From positions 84,720 to 148,719 of the forward strand of contig CAJTMX010000003.1 of the NCBI GenBank assembly GCA_910577235.1: 64,000 bases of DNA, written 5' to 3'. The notes beneath the pieces were generated by a model. It did no database searches and had not been told where the DNA came from. It saw only the letters and a list, made by a program, of their open reading frames with translations. This DNA is from an uncultured Acetatifactor sp. (lineage in GTDB: Bacteria; Bacillota; Clostridia; Lachnospirales; Lachnospiraceae). The position numbers and the translations under genes are program-made. How positions within the stretch are numbered: the first letter of the stretch is position 1; each line of letters opens with the position of its first letter. Below, one piece after another: positions 1 through 9,281 of this stretch.

Positions 1-72
1 TCAACTTCCTTCGCTCCGGCGCTGCCTCCGCTGTTCTCAACTTCCTTCGCTCCGGTGTTGCCGCCGCTGTCT
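1..72 (-). repeat. Two tandem copies of a 36-bp coding repeat
   Basis: Positions 1-36 and 37-72 are near-identical 36-mers, both beginning TCAACTTCCTTCGCTCCGG. Read on the minus strand they encode a 12-residue unit of the form S-G-G-(S/N)-(A/T)-G-A-K-E-V-E-N. The array reaches the left edge, so the true copy number is not visible. It forms a linker after the SWIM finger. Confidence 0.85.
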
Positions 73-389
73 TTGAGACTTTCCCCGTCCCCGCTCCCCT
101 CTGCGGCTGCCTGCCTCGCTATCAGAACCGCCATGATCACATGGCGGCATATACTGCGGGAGGGACAACTGCACCGGCTCTCTGCCAGCGGCAAACGGAG
201 CGTCACCGTTTCACTTCCGGCTGTCACAGACAAATCCTCTGCGCTAAGATCGATCCCTTTCGCCGCCTCCTGCGCCTTTTCGCCCTCTGCCTCCAGATCC
301 TTATATGCCCTTTTGACGATCCCCTTGTTGCTGATGCCCACCAGATAGTCCTCGTCCACATCCGCCAGACTCTGTCTCCAATCCGCCAT
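1..389 (-). CDS. SWIM zinc-finger protein, YehQ-like (partial, runs off left edge)
   Basis: The minus-strand frame is open from an ATG at 389-387 to the left edge, about 129 codons. A G-rich ribosome binding site lies just upstream. Residues 73-83 carry the SWIM zinc-finger pattern C-x-C-x5-C-x-H (C73, C75, C81, H83). After it the protein becomes a low-complexity linker of two 12-residue repeats. It is the last visible gene of a MoxR/DUF5682/VWA/SWIM set, the same composition as E. coli yehL-yehM-yehP-yehQ, which supports the family call. SWIM fingers generally bind DNA or protein; the role here is unknown. It lies 77 bp after the VWA gene and is probably co-transcribed. Confidence 0.75.
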   Translation of the reverse strand, partial: MADWRQSLADVDEDYLVGISNKGIVKRAYKDLEAEGEKAQEAAKGIDLSAEDLSVTAGSETVTLRLPLAESRCSCPSRSICRHVIMAVLIARQAAAEGSGDGESLKDSGGNTGAKEVENSGGSAGAKEV

Positions 390-466
390 CTTCAACCCCC
401 AGCATATTATTACTGTCGTCCAAGCCGGACTACGTTACTGTTTACACCGAAACTCACCAAGTACGA

Positions 467-1591
467 CTACCCGACCATCTCCGCCACATGTTCCGCCAGC
501 TGCTCCGGGGTCATAGCGCCCACAAAGGCCCCCAGTTGAGTCAGCTGGCCCGCCACGTGGCGACTGTAATTGGGCGTGGCTGTCATATCCAGCGCTGTCA
601 GCGCGATCAGCCTGGCCCCACTCTCTATGATATTGCGGCTGATGCCAAGCATATTGTTCAAAGAGCCGCCCTCATACAGATCCGAAATCAGTACCACCAG
701 GGTTCTGTGAGGATTATCGATCAATGTCTCGCAGTAACCAAGCGCTCCCGCGATATCGGTGCCCCCGCCCAGCTGTACGCTCATAAGCGTCTCCACCGGG
801 TCCTCCACATGGCCGCTTAGATCCACCACATTGGTGTCGAAGATGACCAGCCGGGTATCCAGCATGGGCAGCCTGGCAAATATGCCCGCCATGATCGCGC
901 TGTGGATCACGGAGTCCAACATGGAACCGCTCTCATCCACACAGATTACGATCCTCCACTGATGATAACGTTTCATGCGGGAGTGAAAATACACCTGCTG
1001 CAATACCAGCTGTTCCCGCTCCCGGTCATAATGCTGAAGGTTTTTCCGTATGGTCTTTCGGATATCCAGGTTGCGCATACTGCGCACAGGACTGCCGCTG
1101 GTGCGGTCCAGCCGCCCCTGCATGGCTCTCTGCACATCCTGCTGCAATCTGTCCATGATCTCCCGGGCAACCTTGCGTACGATCTCTCTGGCCAGCTGCA
1201 ACACTTCGCCTTTCATCATATGTTTCAGGCTCATAATAGTCTTAAGCAGCTCCCGGTTGGGCTCCAGACGGCGCAGCACCTCCGGGTCGGTGAGCAGCTC
1301 CGTCATCTCATATTTTTCCAGTGCATGGCGTTCCATGATCTCCACGGTCTCTCTGGGAAACAGCTTTTTCATCTGACGGAGCCACCCCGGAACGGTCAGC
1401 CTGGAATCCCCGCTGCCTCCCTGGCGTTCCTGCCGGATATCCTGCTCCTCCCCGTATTCCCGGGAATACAGAAAGTCCAGCACTTCCTCCATGCCCATGT
1501 AATTGACGTCCCCCTGGCTGTAAGTTATCTGTCCCGAGGCGTATTTTCCCAGCACCAGCCTCCATCTGTTCAATATCTGTCCGTCTTCCAT
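467..1591 (-). CDS. VWA-domain protein, YehP-like
   Basis: A 374-residue protein. The C-terminal half (about 210-374) is a von Willebrand factor A domain with a complete-looking MIDAS metal site: D-x-S-x-S at 219-223, a GGGTDI threonine near 277 and an ISDLYEGG aspartate near 303. The N-terminal half is helical and charged. VWA proteins paired with MoxR ATPases usually act as metal-dependent adaptors that present a client to the ATPase. The start at 1591 has an AGGGGG site four bases upstream. It lies 8 bp after the DUF5682 gene and 77 bp before the SWIM gene, so it is part of one operon. The family is confident; the client is unknown. Confidence 0.85.
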   Translation of the reverse strand: MEDGQILNRWRLVLGKYASGQITYSQGDVNYMGMEEVLDFLYSREYGEEQDIRQERQGGSGDSRLTVPGWLRQMKKLFPRETVEIMERHALEKYEMTELLTDPEVLRRLEPNRELLKTIMSLKHMMKGEVLQLAREIVRKVAREIMDRLQQDVQRAMQGRLDRTSGSPVRSMRNLDIRKTIRKNLQHYDREREQLVLQQVYFHSRMKRYHQWRIVICVDESGSMLDSVIHSAIMAGIFARLPMLDTRLVIFDTNVVDLSGHVEDPVETLMSVQLGGGTDIAGALGYCETLIDNPHRTLVVLISDLYEGGSLNNMLGISRNIIESGARLIALTALDMTATPNYSRHVAGQLTQLGAFVGAMTPEQLAEHVAEMVG

Positions 1592-1599
1592 GATACCCC

Positions 1600-4107
1600 C
1601 TACCGTTCCTCCATCTCTTCCAGCGCGTATCTCTCCAGTTCACGTCCGTAGAGATACCATGCCTCGGGAACCGCCTGCCGCTCCTGCAGCCTCCGCCCGC
1701 TCTCGCCGTGAAAGCCCGCCGCCGTCCTGGCGATGCGGTCTGTCTCCGACGGGGTGAAATAGGTGAAAGCCATATGTAGCTCCGGCAGCAGCCGCATGAA
1801 ATCTTCCTCTCCGATCCGGCACAGAAATTCATCCAGCATCCGCAGAAAATCATCCCCCGCAAACACCAGATCCTTGGCCCCAAAGAACAGCCCCCGGAAA
1901 AACAGCGCCGTTTTCATCAACTGTTCCCCGGTTCCCGTCAGGTATCCCCGGCACACCTGCCGGGTCTGTTCCACGCTCTCCCTGCCGCCGCCGTACAGCA
2001 GTCCGTGTATGCAGCCGTGGACTCCGGGCTGTATCCCGCTGTCCCTGTCCATGGTCAGCAGAGCCTCAAAATATCCGTCCAACAGGACATTGTCCGGCGG
2101 CGTTTCCTCTGCCGGGCCCTTGTCCCTGTCCCCTTTGTTTACGACAGGGGAATCCTCCCGCTCCATTCTTCCTATAACCTGATACAACAGCTTCACCGCC
2201 TCCATGCACCGGGCCATGTCCTCCTCCTTGACCCGTGCCATTCCCGGCAGCAGCCCCAGGAGCCTGCGGACGCAAATCTGCAGCGGCTCCTGTATATCCC
2301 ATTGAAAGTCATACAGCCGTTGCAGCTGCCGTATCATGGTCATGGACCGCAGTGCGTCGGCCAGGGAATAGAAGTCCGTGTCCGACACCAGGAGCTGTGA
2401 CAGATGACCATATACCTGCTCCGCCTGTCTCTCCAGTCCCATCTCCAGCACCTGGGACAGCAGCAGCGCGCCCTCTCTGGCGTATACCGCCTTTTTCAGA
2501 CTTTCCATTACCAGGCCTGTTGCCGCCTCCTCCAAAGTGCCCCCGTACACCGAGGCGTCGATCAGGGCCGCCATAACCTGGGCGCTCCATTTGTATTTCC
2601 AGATCTCTCTCATCAGATTGCGGTCCCGCCCTGTCTGCAGGTTGGGTCCTTTCACCCGCCGGGCAAAAGAGGTCTGCAAAAACAGCAGCCGGTGAAAAAA
2701 CATGCTGATCTGGCGGTGTTTCTGTTTGCTGAAAACGGATAGAGTCACTTCGTTTTCCAATGTGGATGCGGTCTGTAGTCCATAGCGCTTACATCCCATA
2801 CGAAAATCCTGCAGCAGCGGCGGCTCCCCCGCATCGCGGCACAGTTCTCCCACCTGTCTGCCCGTCATCTGCCGCCGCAGCAGCCGCATGGGCTCATCGG
2901 TGGCCAGATTGTATTCTCCCTTGACAAAACAGGACAGCACCGCGTCCCGCAGTTCATAGGCCCCCGGCTGGGACTTGCCCCGCAGGGCCGCCAAGCCCTC
3001 CGCCATGGAGCAGGCGCATATCTCGTCATAGGTGGATGTGCTGCCCTCCGCGCGCCGTATGGCTTTGCCTGTGTGAACGATCATGTTCAGCACTGTATCG
3101 GTATAGGGCCGCTCCCCCTCCTCCGCCACATGCCCCCATATCTCCTGATAAAATCCGGGAAAAGGCATACCGCTGGCATAACCGTTTAGGGCATCCGCCG
3201 CCTCCATGGAATAAGGCATCAGATAGACTCCCTGATCTCTGGCGCTCACCAGCTTTTCCGGCATATCTGTCAAATCCCCTGTCTCCAGCCGGCGGGCCAG
3301 CGCCGGGGTATGAAAGCCTCCCGTCACCACCAATATGCGCCGCAGGCCCTCCTCCGTCCCGGCAGGCTGCCTGCACGTTCCCGCCTTCTCTCCGGCAGCC
3401 TTTCGATGCTTGCCCTCCGTCCCCGAAAGCTGCCGGGCCGTCTCCAGGATCTTAGCCGCCATATAGGCCTCCCGGGCCAGACAGCCCTCCTCCTCAAGCT
3501 GCTCCCGGGGGGTGCTTTCTCGGGCCTGGCGGCAATAGGTCAGCAGATTGTCAAACCATGTCTCCGTCTCCTGCTCCAAACCCTCAAGCTCAAAATATTT
3601 TTCCCAGAATTCGTCAAAGCTGCGCAGGCCCGTCTTCTCACACAGACGCTGCACATAGGCGCTCCGGGACAGCAGATAGTCGTCGTTATAGCTGCTCTTC
3701 TCCCCCTCCCGGCGCATACCCCTGCCCGCATGGGAGGCGGCCAGAATATCCCCATAGGGCAGATCGATAAAAGCCACCTTTGCCCCTAAGGCATCACCCG
3801 CCCGCAGAGCCGCCAGCTCCGGTGAATAGTCCAGAAAAGGATAATAACAGCGGTATTTCTCCTTTTCCTCGGACACCGCTCCCGCAGTATCGTCGTAGGA
3901 GTAATACATGGCAAAAGGCGCTTTGGTTGCCTCATCCAGCATGGCAGGAATCAAGCCGCAGGCAGAGTCGGGGCCTTCGATCAGCACCGCATGGGGCTGC
4001 CAGTCCCGGATCGTCCGCCGCACCTGCCAGGCGCAGGCCGGGCTGTGGTGGCGCACCGGGAGCAGCTTTATTTCAGCCATTTCCTGGCGTCGTAGTATCG
4101 TTTCCAT
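1600..4107 (-). CDS. DUF5682-family protein, YehM-like
   Basis: A large 835-residue cytosolic protein matching the YehM/DUF5682 type in size, gene position and the N-terminal LLPVRHHSPACAWQ motif (residues 15-28), which is typical of these proteins. No signal peptide or membrane segment is evident. Near residues 240-255 there is a charged low-complexity insert. The function is unknown; it is always found next to a MoxR ATPase and a VWA protein. Two starts are possible: ATG at 4107, preceded by a GGAAGGTGG site, or M10 at 4080, which begins right at the conserved motif. Either way the gene overlaps the end of the MoxR gene, indicating translational coupling. Confidence 0.8.
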   Translation of the reverse strand: METILRRQEMAEIKLLPVRHHSPACAWQVRRTIRDWQPHAVLIEGPDSACGLIPAMLDEATKAPFAMYYSYDDTAGAVSEEKEKYRCYYPFLDYSPELAALRAGDALGAKVAFIDLPYGDILAASHAGRGMRREGEKSSYNDDYLLSRSAYVQRLCEKTGLRSFDEFWEKYFELEGLEQETETWFDNLLTYCRQARESTPREQLEEEGCLAREAYMAAKILETARQLSGTEGKHRKAAGEKAGTCRQPAGTEEGLRRILVVTGGFHTPALARRLETGDLTDMPEKLVSARDQGVYLMPYSMEAADALNGYASGMPFPGFYQEIWGHVAEEGERPYTDTVLNMIVHTGKAIRRAEGSTSTYDEICACSMAEGLAALRGKSQPGAYELRDAVLSCFVKGEYNLATDEPMRLLRRQMTGRQVGELCRDAGEPPLLQDFRMGCKRYGLQTASTLENEVTLSVFSKQKHRQISMFFHRLLFLQTSFARRVKGPNLQTGRDRNLMREIWKYKWSAQVMAALIDASVYGGTLEEAATGLVMESLKKAVYAREGALLLSQVLEMGLERQAEQVYGHLSQLLVSDTDFYSLADALRSMTMIRQLQRLYDFQWDIQEPLQICVRRLLGLLPGMARVKEEDMARCMEAVKLLYQVIGRMEREDSPVVNKGDRDKGPAEETPPDNVLLDGYFEALLTMDRDSGIQPGVHGCIHGLLYGGGRESVEQTRQVCRGYLTGTGEQLMKTALFFRGLFFGAKDLVFAGDDFLRMLDEFLCRIGEEDFMRLLPELHMAFTYFTPSETDRIARTAAGFHGESGRRLQERQAVPEAWYLYGRELERYALEEMEER

Positions 4108-5183
4108 AGGCCACCTTCCTTGTTCGCCTTGTCCCGGATCACCGTGTTAAAATAGTCCTTTACCCGGGTCAGATCCTCCTTGTTCTCCTTGGAGAGAGCG
4201 CCCACCAGATTCTGCACCAGATCGTCCACATCCATGGTTCCGTCTCCGTAATAATATCCGCCGATCATGGTCTGATAGTACACGGACACGGCCTCCGCCG
4301 TGCTCATCACGGCGCTGGGACTGTCGATGCGATGCCCCAGCGCCGATACGCCCTCCCGCAGCTCGTGATAGGTGGAGGCCAGCAGCTCCGCCACGTCCTC
4401 GTCCACGGGCATATCCATGTGACTTTCCGCAGCCAGATTCTGCACCTCGTTTATAATGATCTGCTTTTCCAGCGCCACCTCCCGCACAGGCATCACCGTC
4501 TCGAAGTTAAAGCGGCGTTTGAGCGCGCTGCTCATCTCGTTCACACCCTTATCCCGGGTGTTGGCCGTGCCGATCACATTGAATCCCGGCCGCGCAAACA
4601 ATATGCCGCCGTCCCCCAGCTCCGGCACATTCAGCACCTTGTCGCTGAGTACGCTGATCAGGCTGTCCTGCACCTCCGCGGGCGTGCGGGTGATCTCCTC
4701 AAAGCGGGTCAGTATCCCCTGTTCCATGCCCACATACAGCGGAGAGGGCACCAGCGCCTCCCGGCTGGGGCCTTTTGCCAGCAGCAGCGCGTAATTCCAG
4801 GAATATTTGATCATATCCTCCGTGGTACCCGCCGTCCCCTGTATGGTATTGGTGCTGACACCGCTGACGGCGGCGGACAACAGCTCCGAGAGCATGGTTT
4901 TGGCCGTGCCGGGCTCCCCCACCAGCATCAGGCCCCGATTGCCCGCCAGGGTAATGATACAGCGCTCCACCAGCGCATCGTTGCCAAAGTATTTTTTCCC
5001 TATGGTGACGCTGCCGCCCTCATAGGAAACGGGCGTCTTGCTGCCCAGAATAAATGTACGTACCGCTCTGGGGGACAACTGCCAGTTCTCCGGCTTTTTC
5101 CCCGTGTCTGTGGCCTTAAGCGCCTTTAGCTCTTCCCGGTAGCGCACCTCCACCGGGGGGCGCAATAATTTATGTTCGTCCAT
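4068..5183 (-). CDS. MoxR-family AAA+ ATPase, YehL-like
   Basis: A 371-residue AAA+ ATPase. Walker A is GEPGTAKT at 89-96, an acidic Walker B-like FEEITR lies near 161-166, sensor 1 is GTANTRD at 205-211, and candidate arginine fingers follow at 223-224. This is the MoxR subgroup, which remodels or helps to assemble other proteins together with VWA partners. It is the first gene of the four-gene operon and its 3' end overlaps the DUF5682 start. A GGGA ribosome binding site precedes the ATG, and a SigA-like promoter lies at 5216-5244. Confidence 0.88.
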   Translation of the reverse strand: MDEHKLLRPPVEVRYREELKALKATDTGKKPENWQLSPRAVRTFILGSKTPVSYEGGSVTIGKKYFGNDALVERCIITLAGNRGLMLVGEPGTAKTMLSELLSAAVSGVSTNTIQGTAGTTEDMIKYSWNYALLLAKGPSREALVPSPLYVGMEQGILTRFEEITRTPAEVQDSLISVLSDKVLNVPELGDGGILFARPGFNVIGTANTRDKGVNEMSSALKRRFNFETVMPVREVALEKQIIINEVQNLAAESHMDMPVDEDVAELLASTYHELREGVSALGHRIDSPSAVMSTAEAVSVYYQTMIGGYYYGDGTMDVDDLVQNLVGALSKENKEDLTRVKDYFNTVIRDKANKEGGLWKRYYDARKWLK

Positions 5184-5215
5184 ATGTATCCCAAACCTTT
5201 CTATATGCTAATTTT

Positions 5216-5244
5216 ATTCTAACCGTTTCATTTTTTTTCGTCAA
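5216..5244 (-). promoter_or_regulatory. SigA-type promoter of the MoxR operon
   Basis: On the minus strand TTGACG (5244-5239) and TAGAAT (5221-5216) are separated by 17 bases. The spacer holds a run of eight A. The position, about 33-60 bp upstream of the MoxR start, fits the operon promoter. Confidence 0.7.
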
Positions 5245-5263
5245 TGGATTATGTATTTTTAGG

Positions 5264-5337
5264 AAAAAGGATTTACACAAATCCGGCGGCAGAAAGAATA
5301 AGGTTTCTGTTGGACAGAGCGTTTATTCTTTCTGCCG
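5264..5337 (-). terminator. Double hairpin after the symporter gene
   Basis: A perfect 15-bp inverted repeat (5287-5301 with 5323-5337) encloses a further 5-bp hairpin (5306-5310 with 5314-5318). It is followed on the minus strand by a second 6-bp hairpin (5269-5274 with 5279-5284) and five T. The second hairpin with its T-run looks like the actual terminator of the symporter operon. The larger stem may stabilise the transcript end. Confidence 0.6.
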
Positions 5338-5388
5338 TGTATCAAGTATTTATTACATGTCCTCTGTACGCGAGACCTATATAGTCCG

Positions 5389-6789
5389 CTATTTATCTCC
5401 GTGGCGTTTTTCCAGTTCGGCCGCATTGCTCTCCACCCTCTTTCTGCCCAGCGGATAGATAAAGAACAGCACTGCCGCTGCCAGGAGGTACACGATCCCC
5501 GGGAAAAAGGTGGAAATATTGTAGATGCCTCTCGCCACCTGCTGTGTCTGAGCCGCAGCCAGCTCATTATAACCGATCAGCGCCAGGGCCCAGCCGCTCA
5601 TGCCCCCGGCCAGAGCCTGTCCGATCTTGCGGGAAAAAGAGTAGATCCCGTAGATCGTTCCGTCGTCTCTGTGGCCAGTGATCACTTCCTTGTCGTCAAT
5701 AACGTCGGTGACCAGCGCAAAGCACTGCATGTTAAAGAAACTCATGCCGATCATGGCCCCAAAGATCAGTGCGATGAAGACCCATACATTGGTCACATGC
5801 AGAAAACCGATTACCACATACAGCAAACCGGAGAGCAGCATGCCCACGGTACCGCTCTCCTTTTTACCGAATCGCACCGAAAGTCTGGTGGAAAACGCCG
5901 CAAGTATCAGCATTACCGGCAGCTGAAGCATGGCCGACAGAGACAGGGCTGTGGTATTTTTGAAATAGTCAGCGTACAGATAATTATTCAGCCCCTGGCT
6001 CATCAGGGAGGCCAGCAGCATCAGCAGGGCGGACAGGATCACCCCCAGCAGAGCCCGACTGCCCAAGATCTCTTTTAAAAGCTCCACCGCCGAGGAACTC
6101 CGATTTCCCACGCTGTTTTTATCCGGCAGCGACACCCGTTCCGTGCAAAGCCAGTAACAGAGCAGGTAGCCGAGAATGGCGCATGCGGAAAACACGCCTG
6201 CCAGTACTGTAAAATTGGTGGGATTTACCACCTGATTACCCGCCGCGTCCTCATAGTAGATCACCAGAGGGGCAACCACGCTGATCAGAATACCCGCGAA
6301 CATACCGCCCATGGAGCGGAACACCGACAGGGAACTTCTGTCTTTTGGGTTCTGGGAGATCACGGAGGCCATGGAACCGTAGGGGATATTGATGGAGGTG
6401 TAAAATACCGAGCCCCACAGAATATAGGTCACAAACATATAGGCCACCCTGACGCCGTAGGGCAGGCTGCGCAGGCCGGACTGATACATCAGAAAGGAGG
6501 ATATGGCCACCGGCCCGCACATCCGCAGTATCCAGGGGCGGAATTTTCCGCTATTTCCTGCCCTGGTCCTGTCGGCAATGCGTCCCATCCCGATATCGGT
6601 GAACGCGTCGATACAGCGGGCGATCAAAAACATGGTGCCGATCAATCCCGTGCTGATGCCCATCACCTTGGAATAGAACACCATGACATAGGTGCTGGCA
6701 AACAGAAAGCTGAAATCGTTTGCCACATCACCCAGCAGATAGCCCGCTTTGTCCCTTATGCCAAAAGGTTTGACATTATTTTCGCTCAA
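5389..6789 (-). CDS. GPH-family sugar:cation symporter (MelB-like)
   Basis: A 466-residue polytopic membrane protein with about 12 hydrophobic segments. The N-terminal region (Y-L-L-G-D-V-A-N-D-F, then the conserved D-A-F-T-D and R-x-G-K-F-R-P-W motifs around residues 17-85) is the signature of glycoside-pentoside-hexuronide:cation symporters such as MelB. It should import a glycoside with Na+ or H+. The start lies one base after the stop of the GH2 glycosidase, so the two are one operon, and the substrate is probably the enzyme's glycoside. The exact sugar cannot be read from the sequence. Confidence 0.88.
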   Translation of the reverse strand: MSENNVKPFGIRDKAGYLLGDVANDFSFLFASTYVMVFYSKVMGISTGLIGTMFLIARCIDAFTDIGMGRIADRTRAGNSGKFRPWILRMCGPVAISSFLMYQSGLRSLPYGVRVAYMFVTYILWGSVFYTSINIPYGSMASVISQNPKDRSSLSVFRSMGGMFAGILISVVAPLVIYYEDAAGNQVVNPTNFTVLAGVFSACAILGYLLCYWLCTERVSLPDKNSVGNRSSSAVELLKEILGSRALLGVILSALLMLLASLMSQGLNNYLYADYFKNTTALSLSAMLQLPVMLILAAFSTRLSVRFGKKESGTVGMLLSGLLYVVIGFLHVTNVWVFIALIFGAMIGMSFFNMQCFALVTDVIDDKEVITGHRDDGTIYGIYSFSRKIGQALAGGMSGWALALIGYNELAAAQTQQVARGIYNISTFFPGIVYLLAAAVLFFIYPLGRKRVESNAAELEKRHGDK

Positions 6790-6790
6790 T

Positions 6791-9067
6791 TTATCTCTCC
6801 TTTCTGATCCGATTCAGTCTGCGGTTGATCTCCAGGATCTCCTCCGCCGTAAGGGGTTTCAGACCTGCGGTTCCCAGCATGCTCAGCATTCTCTTTACGG
6901 TAAATCCACTCATCATCCTGATCATGCCCTCATTCATCTGCAAGCCGCCAGGGCTTTGCTCTCCCCCGGGGCCCTGCTGCCCTCCGTGTTTCTGCTCTCC
7001 CCCGGGACCTTGACTACCCGCCAGCATACTGCCCAGCTCCAGCAAAAACCGCTTACCTTCATCGGTGGTAAGCAGATCCCCCAGCTTGTCGTTGACGGAA
7101 AAATACCCCTCCGGAGCGGTGATGTCAAACCAATTGATCACGCCGCCGCTCTCCTTCATGCGGTACTGCTCATTGAAAGTGTCCACCTTGCGTATCCTGC
7201 TCTGATCCCGGCAGTCTCCGGCTATCGCCGTCAGCACCGTCTCGCCCCGGTTGGGCACGTCAAAATAGAAAAAGTGTTCCGCGGAGGTCTTTTTGCCAAG
7301 ACTCTCCCCATCTGCCATCAGTTCCACCTCCGGCTGATTGGAGTAGACCGTGACCTTAGTCATATCCTCCACCCGGTCCACATAGCGTTTCCCGCAGATA
7401 TGGACGAAAGGTTCCTGAGACAGCCAGGCCTTGTAGGCATAGAAAGCGTCCTTTTTATATTTCCTGTCAAAAGTCACCAAACCCTTGTGGTTCATGCCGT
7501 CCTCTCCTCCTTCCGCTCTGGCGTCGGCGGCAAAATCAAACATATTCCACACATGGGTAGCCCAGATATAGGGCCTGGAAAACAGTTGTCGAATCAATTC
7601 CTCATGATAGTACGCCTGGTATTCCTCGGTGTAATCCCCCTGCTGCGGGTGGGAGCTGTGCCAGTTCAGCGCCTCACAGCCATACTCGCTCATGCCTATG
7701 GGTCTGTGGGGATATCTGGCGTGAAAACGGTCAAAAAACTCTCCGTTCATGGAGGTGTCCCCGCCGTACCAGCCAAAGTAATGGTTGTAGGAGATCACAT
7801 CCGGGATGTTCAGATATTCCGCGTCTATATCGCACATGGATACCACGGCAATAGTGGTCAGCCGGATAGGGTCCAGCTCATGGCACAGGTCATTTAAAAT
7901 ACGGTGGTTTTCCAGCAGACCCGGGTCCTCCGCTCCGCTCATGGTGATCTCATTGGACAGACCCCACACCACGATGCCCGGATGGTTGTAGTTCTGGACC
8001 ACCAGCTCCTTCATCTGGGACACGGTGTTGTCCGAACCTTTCTCCATATGTCGGGAAATATAGGGAATCTCCGCCCAGACCACCATGCCCCGCTCATCGC
8101 AGAGATCGTAAAAATACTGGTCGTGCTGGTAATGGGCCAGACGGATGGTGTTGGCTCCCATCTCACAGATCAGATCCATATCTTCCTCATGGTCCGCCTT
8201 GGACAGCGCGTTGCCCTTGCCCGGGCGGTCCTGATGACGGGATACGCCCCGCAGGGGATAACTCTCTCCATTTAATATAAAGCCTTTTTCGGGGTCGACG
8301 GCAAAGCTGCGGCAGCCGAAACGGATCTCCCGGCTGTCCAGCTCCTTCTCTCCGTCAGCCAGAACCGCCCGCAGCGTATACAGGTGGGGATCTTTGCGCC
8401 CGTTCCATAAGCGGACGCTTTTAAGGGGTATATGAACAGTGGGGAAATCTCCGGTTGTCTCCGCCTCCGCCACCTTTTCCTCGCCGTCCCATATGGAAAA
8501 GCGCAGTTTTTCCTTTTCCGTCGTTCCGGTGACATATGCCTCCACGTAAACATCGGCGTCCTTGTCCTTCACTATAGGAGTCACGCTCACCCCCGGGCCG
8601 CCAAAATAGTCCAGATCAAATCTGACCCTGCCCACACACAGCAGGGAAACATCTCTGTAGATTCCGCCATAGAATGTGAAGTCCGCCATCTGCGGATACA
8701 CATGATCGTTGGGTGCGTTGTCCACCAGCACCCGAATCTCATTTTCTTCCCCCAGAGCCCGGGTAATATTGCATCTCCAGGTGGAATAGCCGCCGTCATG
8801 GTGGGCCAGCAGGCTACCGTTAACATATAGATCCGCGGAGGAGTTGACGCCCTCAAACTCCAGATACACCTCCTGGTCGCCGACCTCATTTTTTTTCAGT
8901 GTCTTTTTATAACAGCAGGTTCCCCGGTAATAGTCGTTTCCCCCGTCCTGACCATCCGTCCCGTTCCACGTGTGGGGCAAGTCTACCCGCTCCCAGACGG
9001 CTGCTCCGTTTTCCTCTCCTACAGTTTTACAAAACTGCCAGCCTTCGTTCCAACAGATCTTTCTCAT
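6791..9067 (-). CDS. Glycoside hydrolase family 2, beta-galactosidase-like
   Basis: A 758-residue cytosolic protein (no signal peptide) with the GH2 order: jelly-roll sugar-binding domain (about 1-150), immunoglobulin-like domain (about 155-255), TIM barrel (about 260-560). The acid/base is E373 in the W-G-L-S-N-E-I motif, and the probable nucleophile is E461 in G-M-S-E-Y-G. R-H-Q-D near 277-280 is also typical. The family includes beta-galactosidases and beta-glucuronidases; the first is favoured by the galactokinase elsewhere in the window, which is inference. After the catalytic part there is a glycine/glutamine-rich linker near 670-700 and a charged helical tail not usual for the family. 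It is co-transcribed with the downstream symporter. Confidence 0.85.
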   Translation of the reverse strand: MRKICWNEGWQFCKTVGEENGAAVWERVDLPHTWNGTDGQDGGNDYYRGTCCYKKTLKKNEVGDQEVYLEFEGVNSSADLYVNGSLLAHHDGGYSTWRCNITRALGEENEIRVLVDNAPNDHVYPQMADFTFYGGIYRDVSLLCVGRVRFDLDYFGGPGVSVTPIVKDKDADVYVEAYVTGTTEKEKLRFSIWDGEEKVAEAETTGDFPTVHIPLKSVRLWNGRKDPHLYTLRAVLADGEKELDSREIRFGCRSFAVDPEKGFILNGESYPLRGVSRHQDRPGKGNALSKADHEEDMDLICEMGANTIRLAHYQHDQYFYDLCDERGMVVWAEIPYISRHMEKGSDNTVSQMKELVVQNYNHPGIVVWGLSNEITMSGAEDPGLLENHRILNDLCHELDPIRLTTIAVVSMCDIDAEYLNIPDVISYNHYFGWYGGDTSMNGEFFDRFHARYPHRPIGMSEYGCEALNWHSSHPQQGDYTEEYQAYYHEELIRQLFSRPYIWATHVWNMFDFAADARAEGGEDGMNHKGLVTFDRKYKKDAFYAYKAWLSQEPFVHICGKRYVDRVEDMTKVTVYSNQPEVELMADGESLGKKTSAEHFFYFDVPNRGETVLTAIAGDCRDQSRIRKVDTFNEQYRMKESGGVINWFDITAPEGYFSVNDKLGDLLTTDEGKRFLLELGSMLAGSQGPGGEQKHGGQQGPGGEQSPGGLQMNEGMIRMMSGFTVKRMLSMLGTAGLKPLTAEEILEINRRLNRIRKER

Positions 9068-9200
9068 CGCTATACCTTTCCGCGCGCTGCTCCGCGCTCC
9101 ATACAGGCATATCTTCCGCCCGATTCCGACAATGCTTTCCCAGCGTATTTGTCCGTATCATTATTTGCGCAAGCCCGGAATTGTATACGATTTCGGCACA

Positions 9201-9237
9201 AAAAAAGAACCCCTGCGCTTTTCAGTGGTTCTTTTTT
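9201..9237. terminator. Bidirectional-looking terminator
   Basis: An 11-bp perfect stem AAAAAAGAACC (9201-9211) pairs with GGTTCTTTTTT (9227-9237), with T-runs on both strands. It ends the minus-strand zincin-like gene (stop at 9282) and insulates the GH2 operon downstream. Confidence 0.8.
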
Positions 9238-9281
9238 CGTATCCATCGCCCGGCACTTTTGCCATTCCGCAACCTGCGAGC

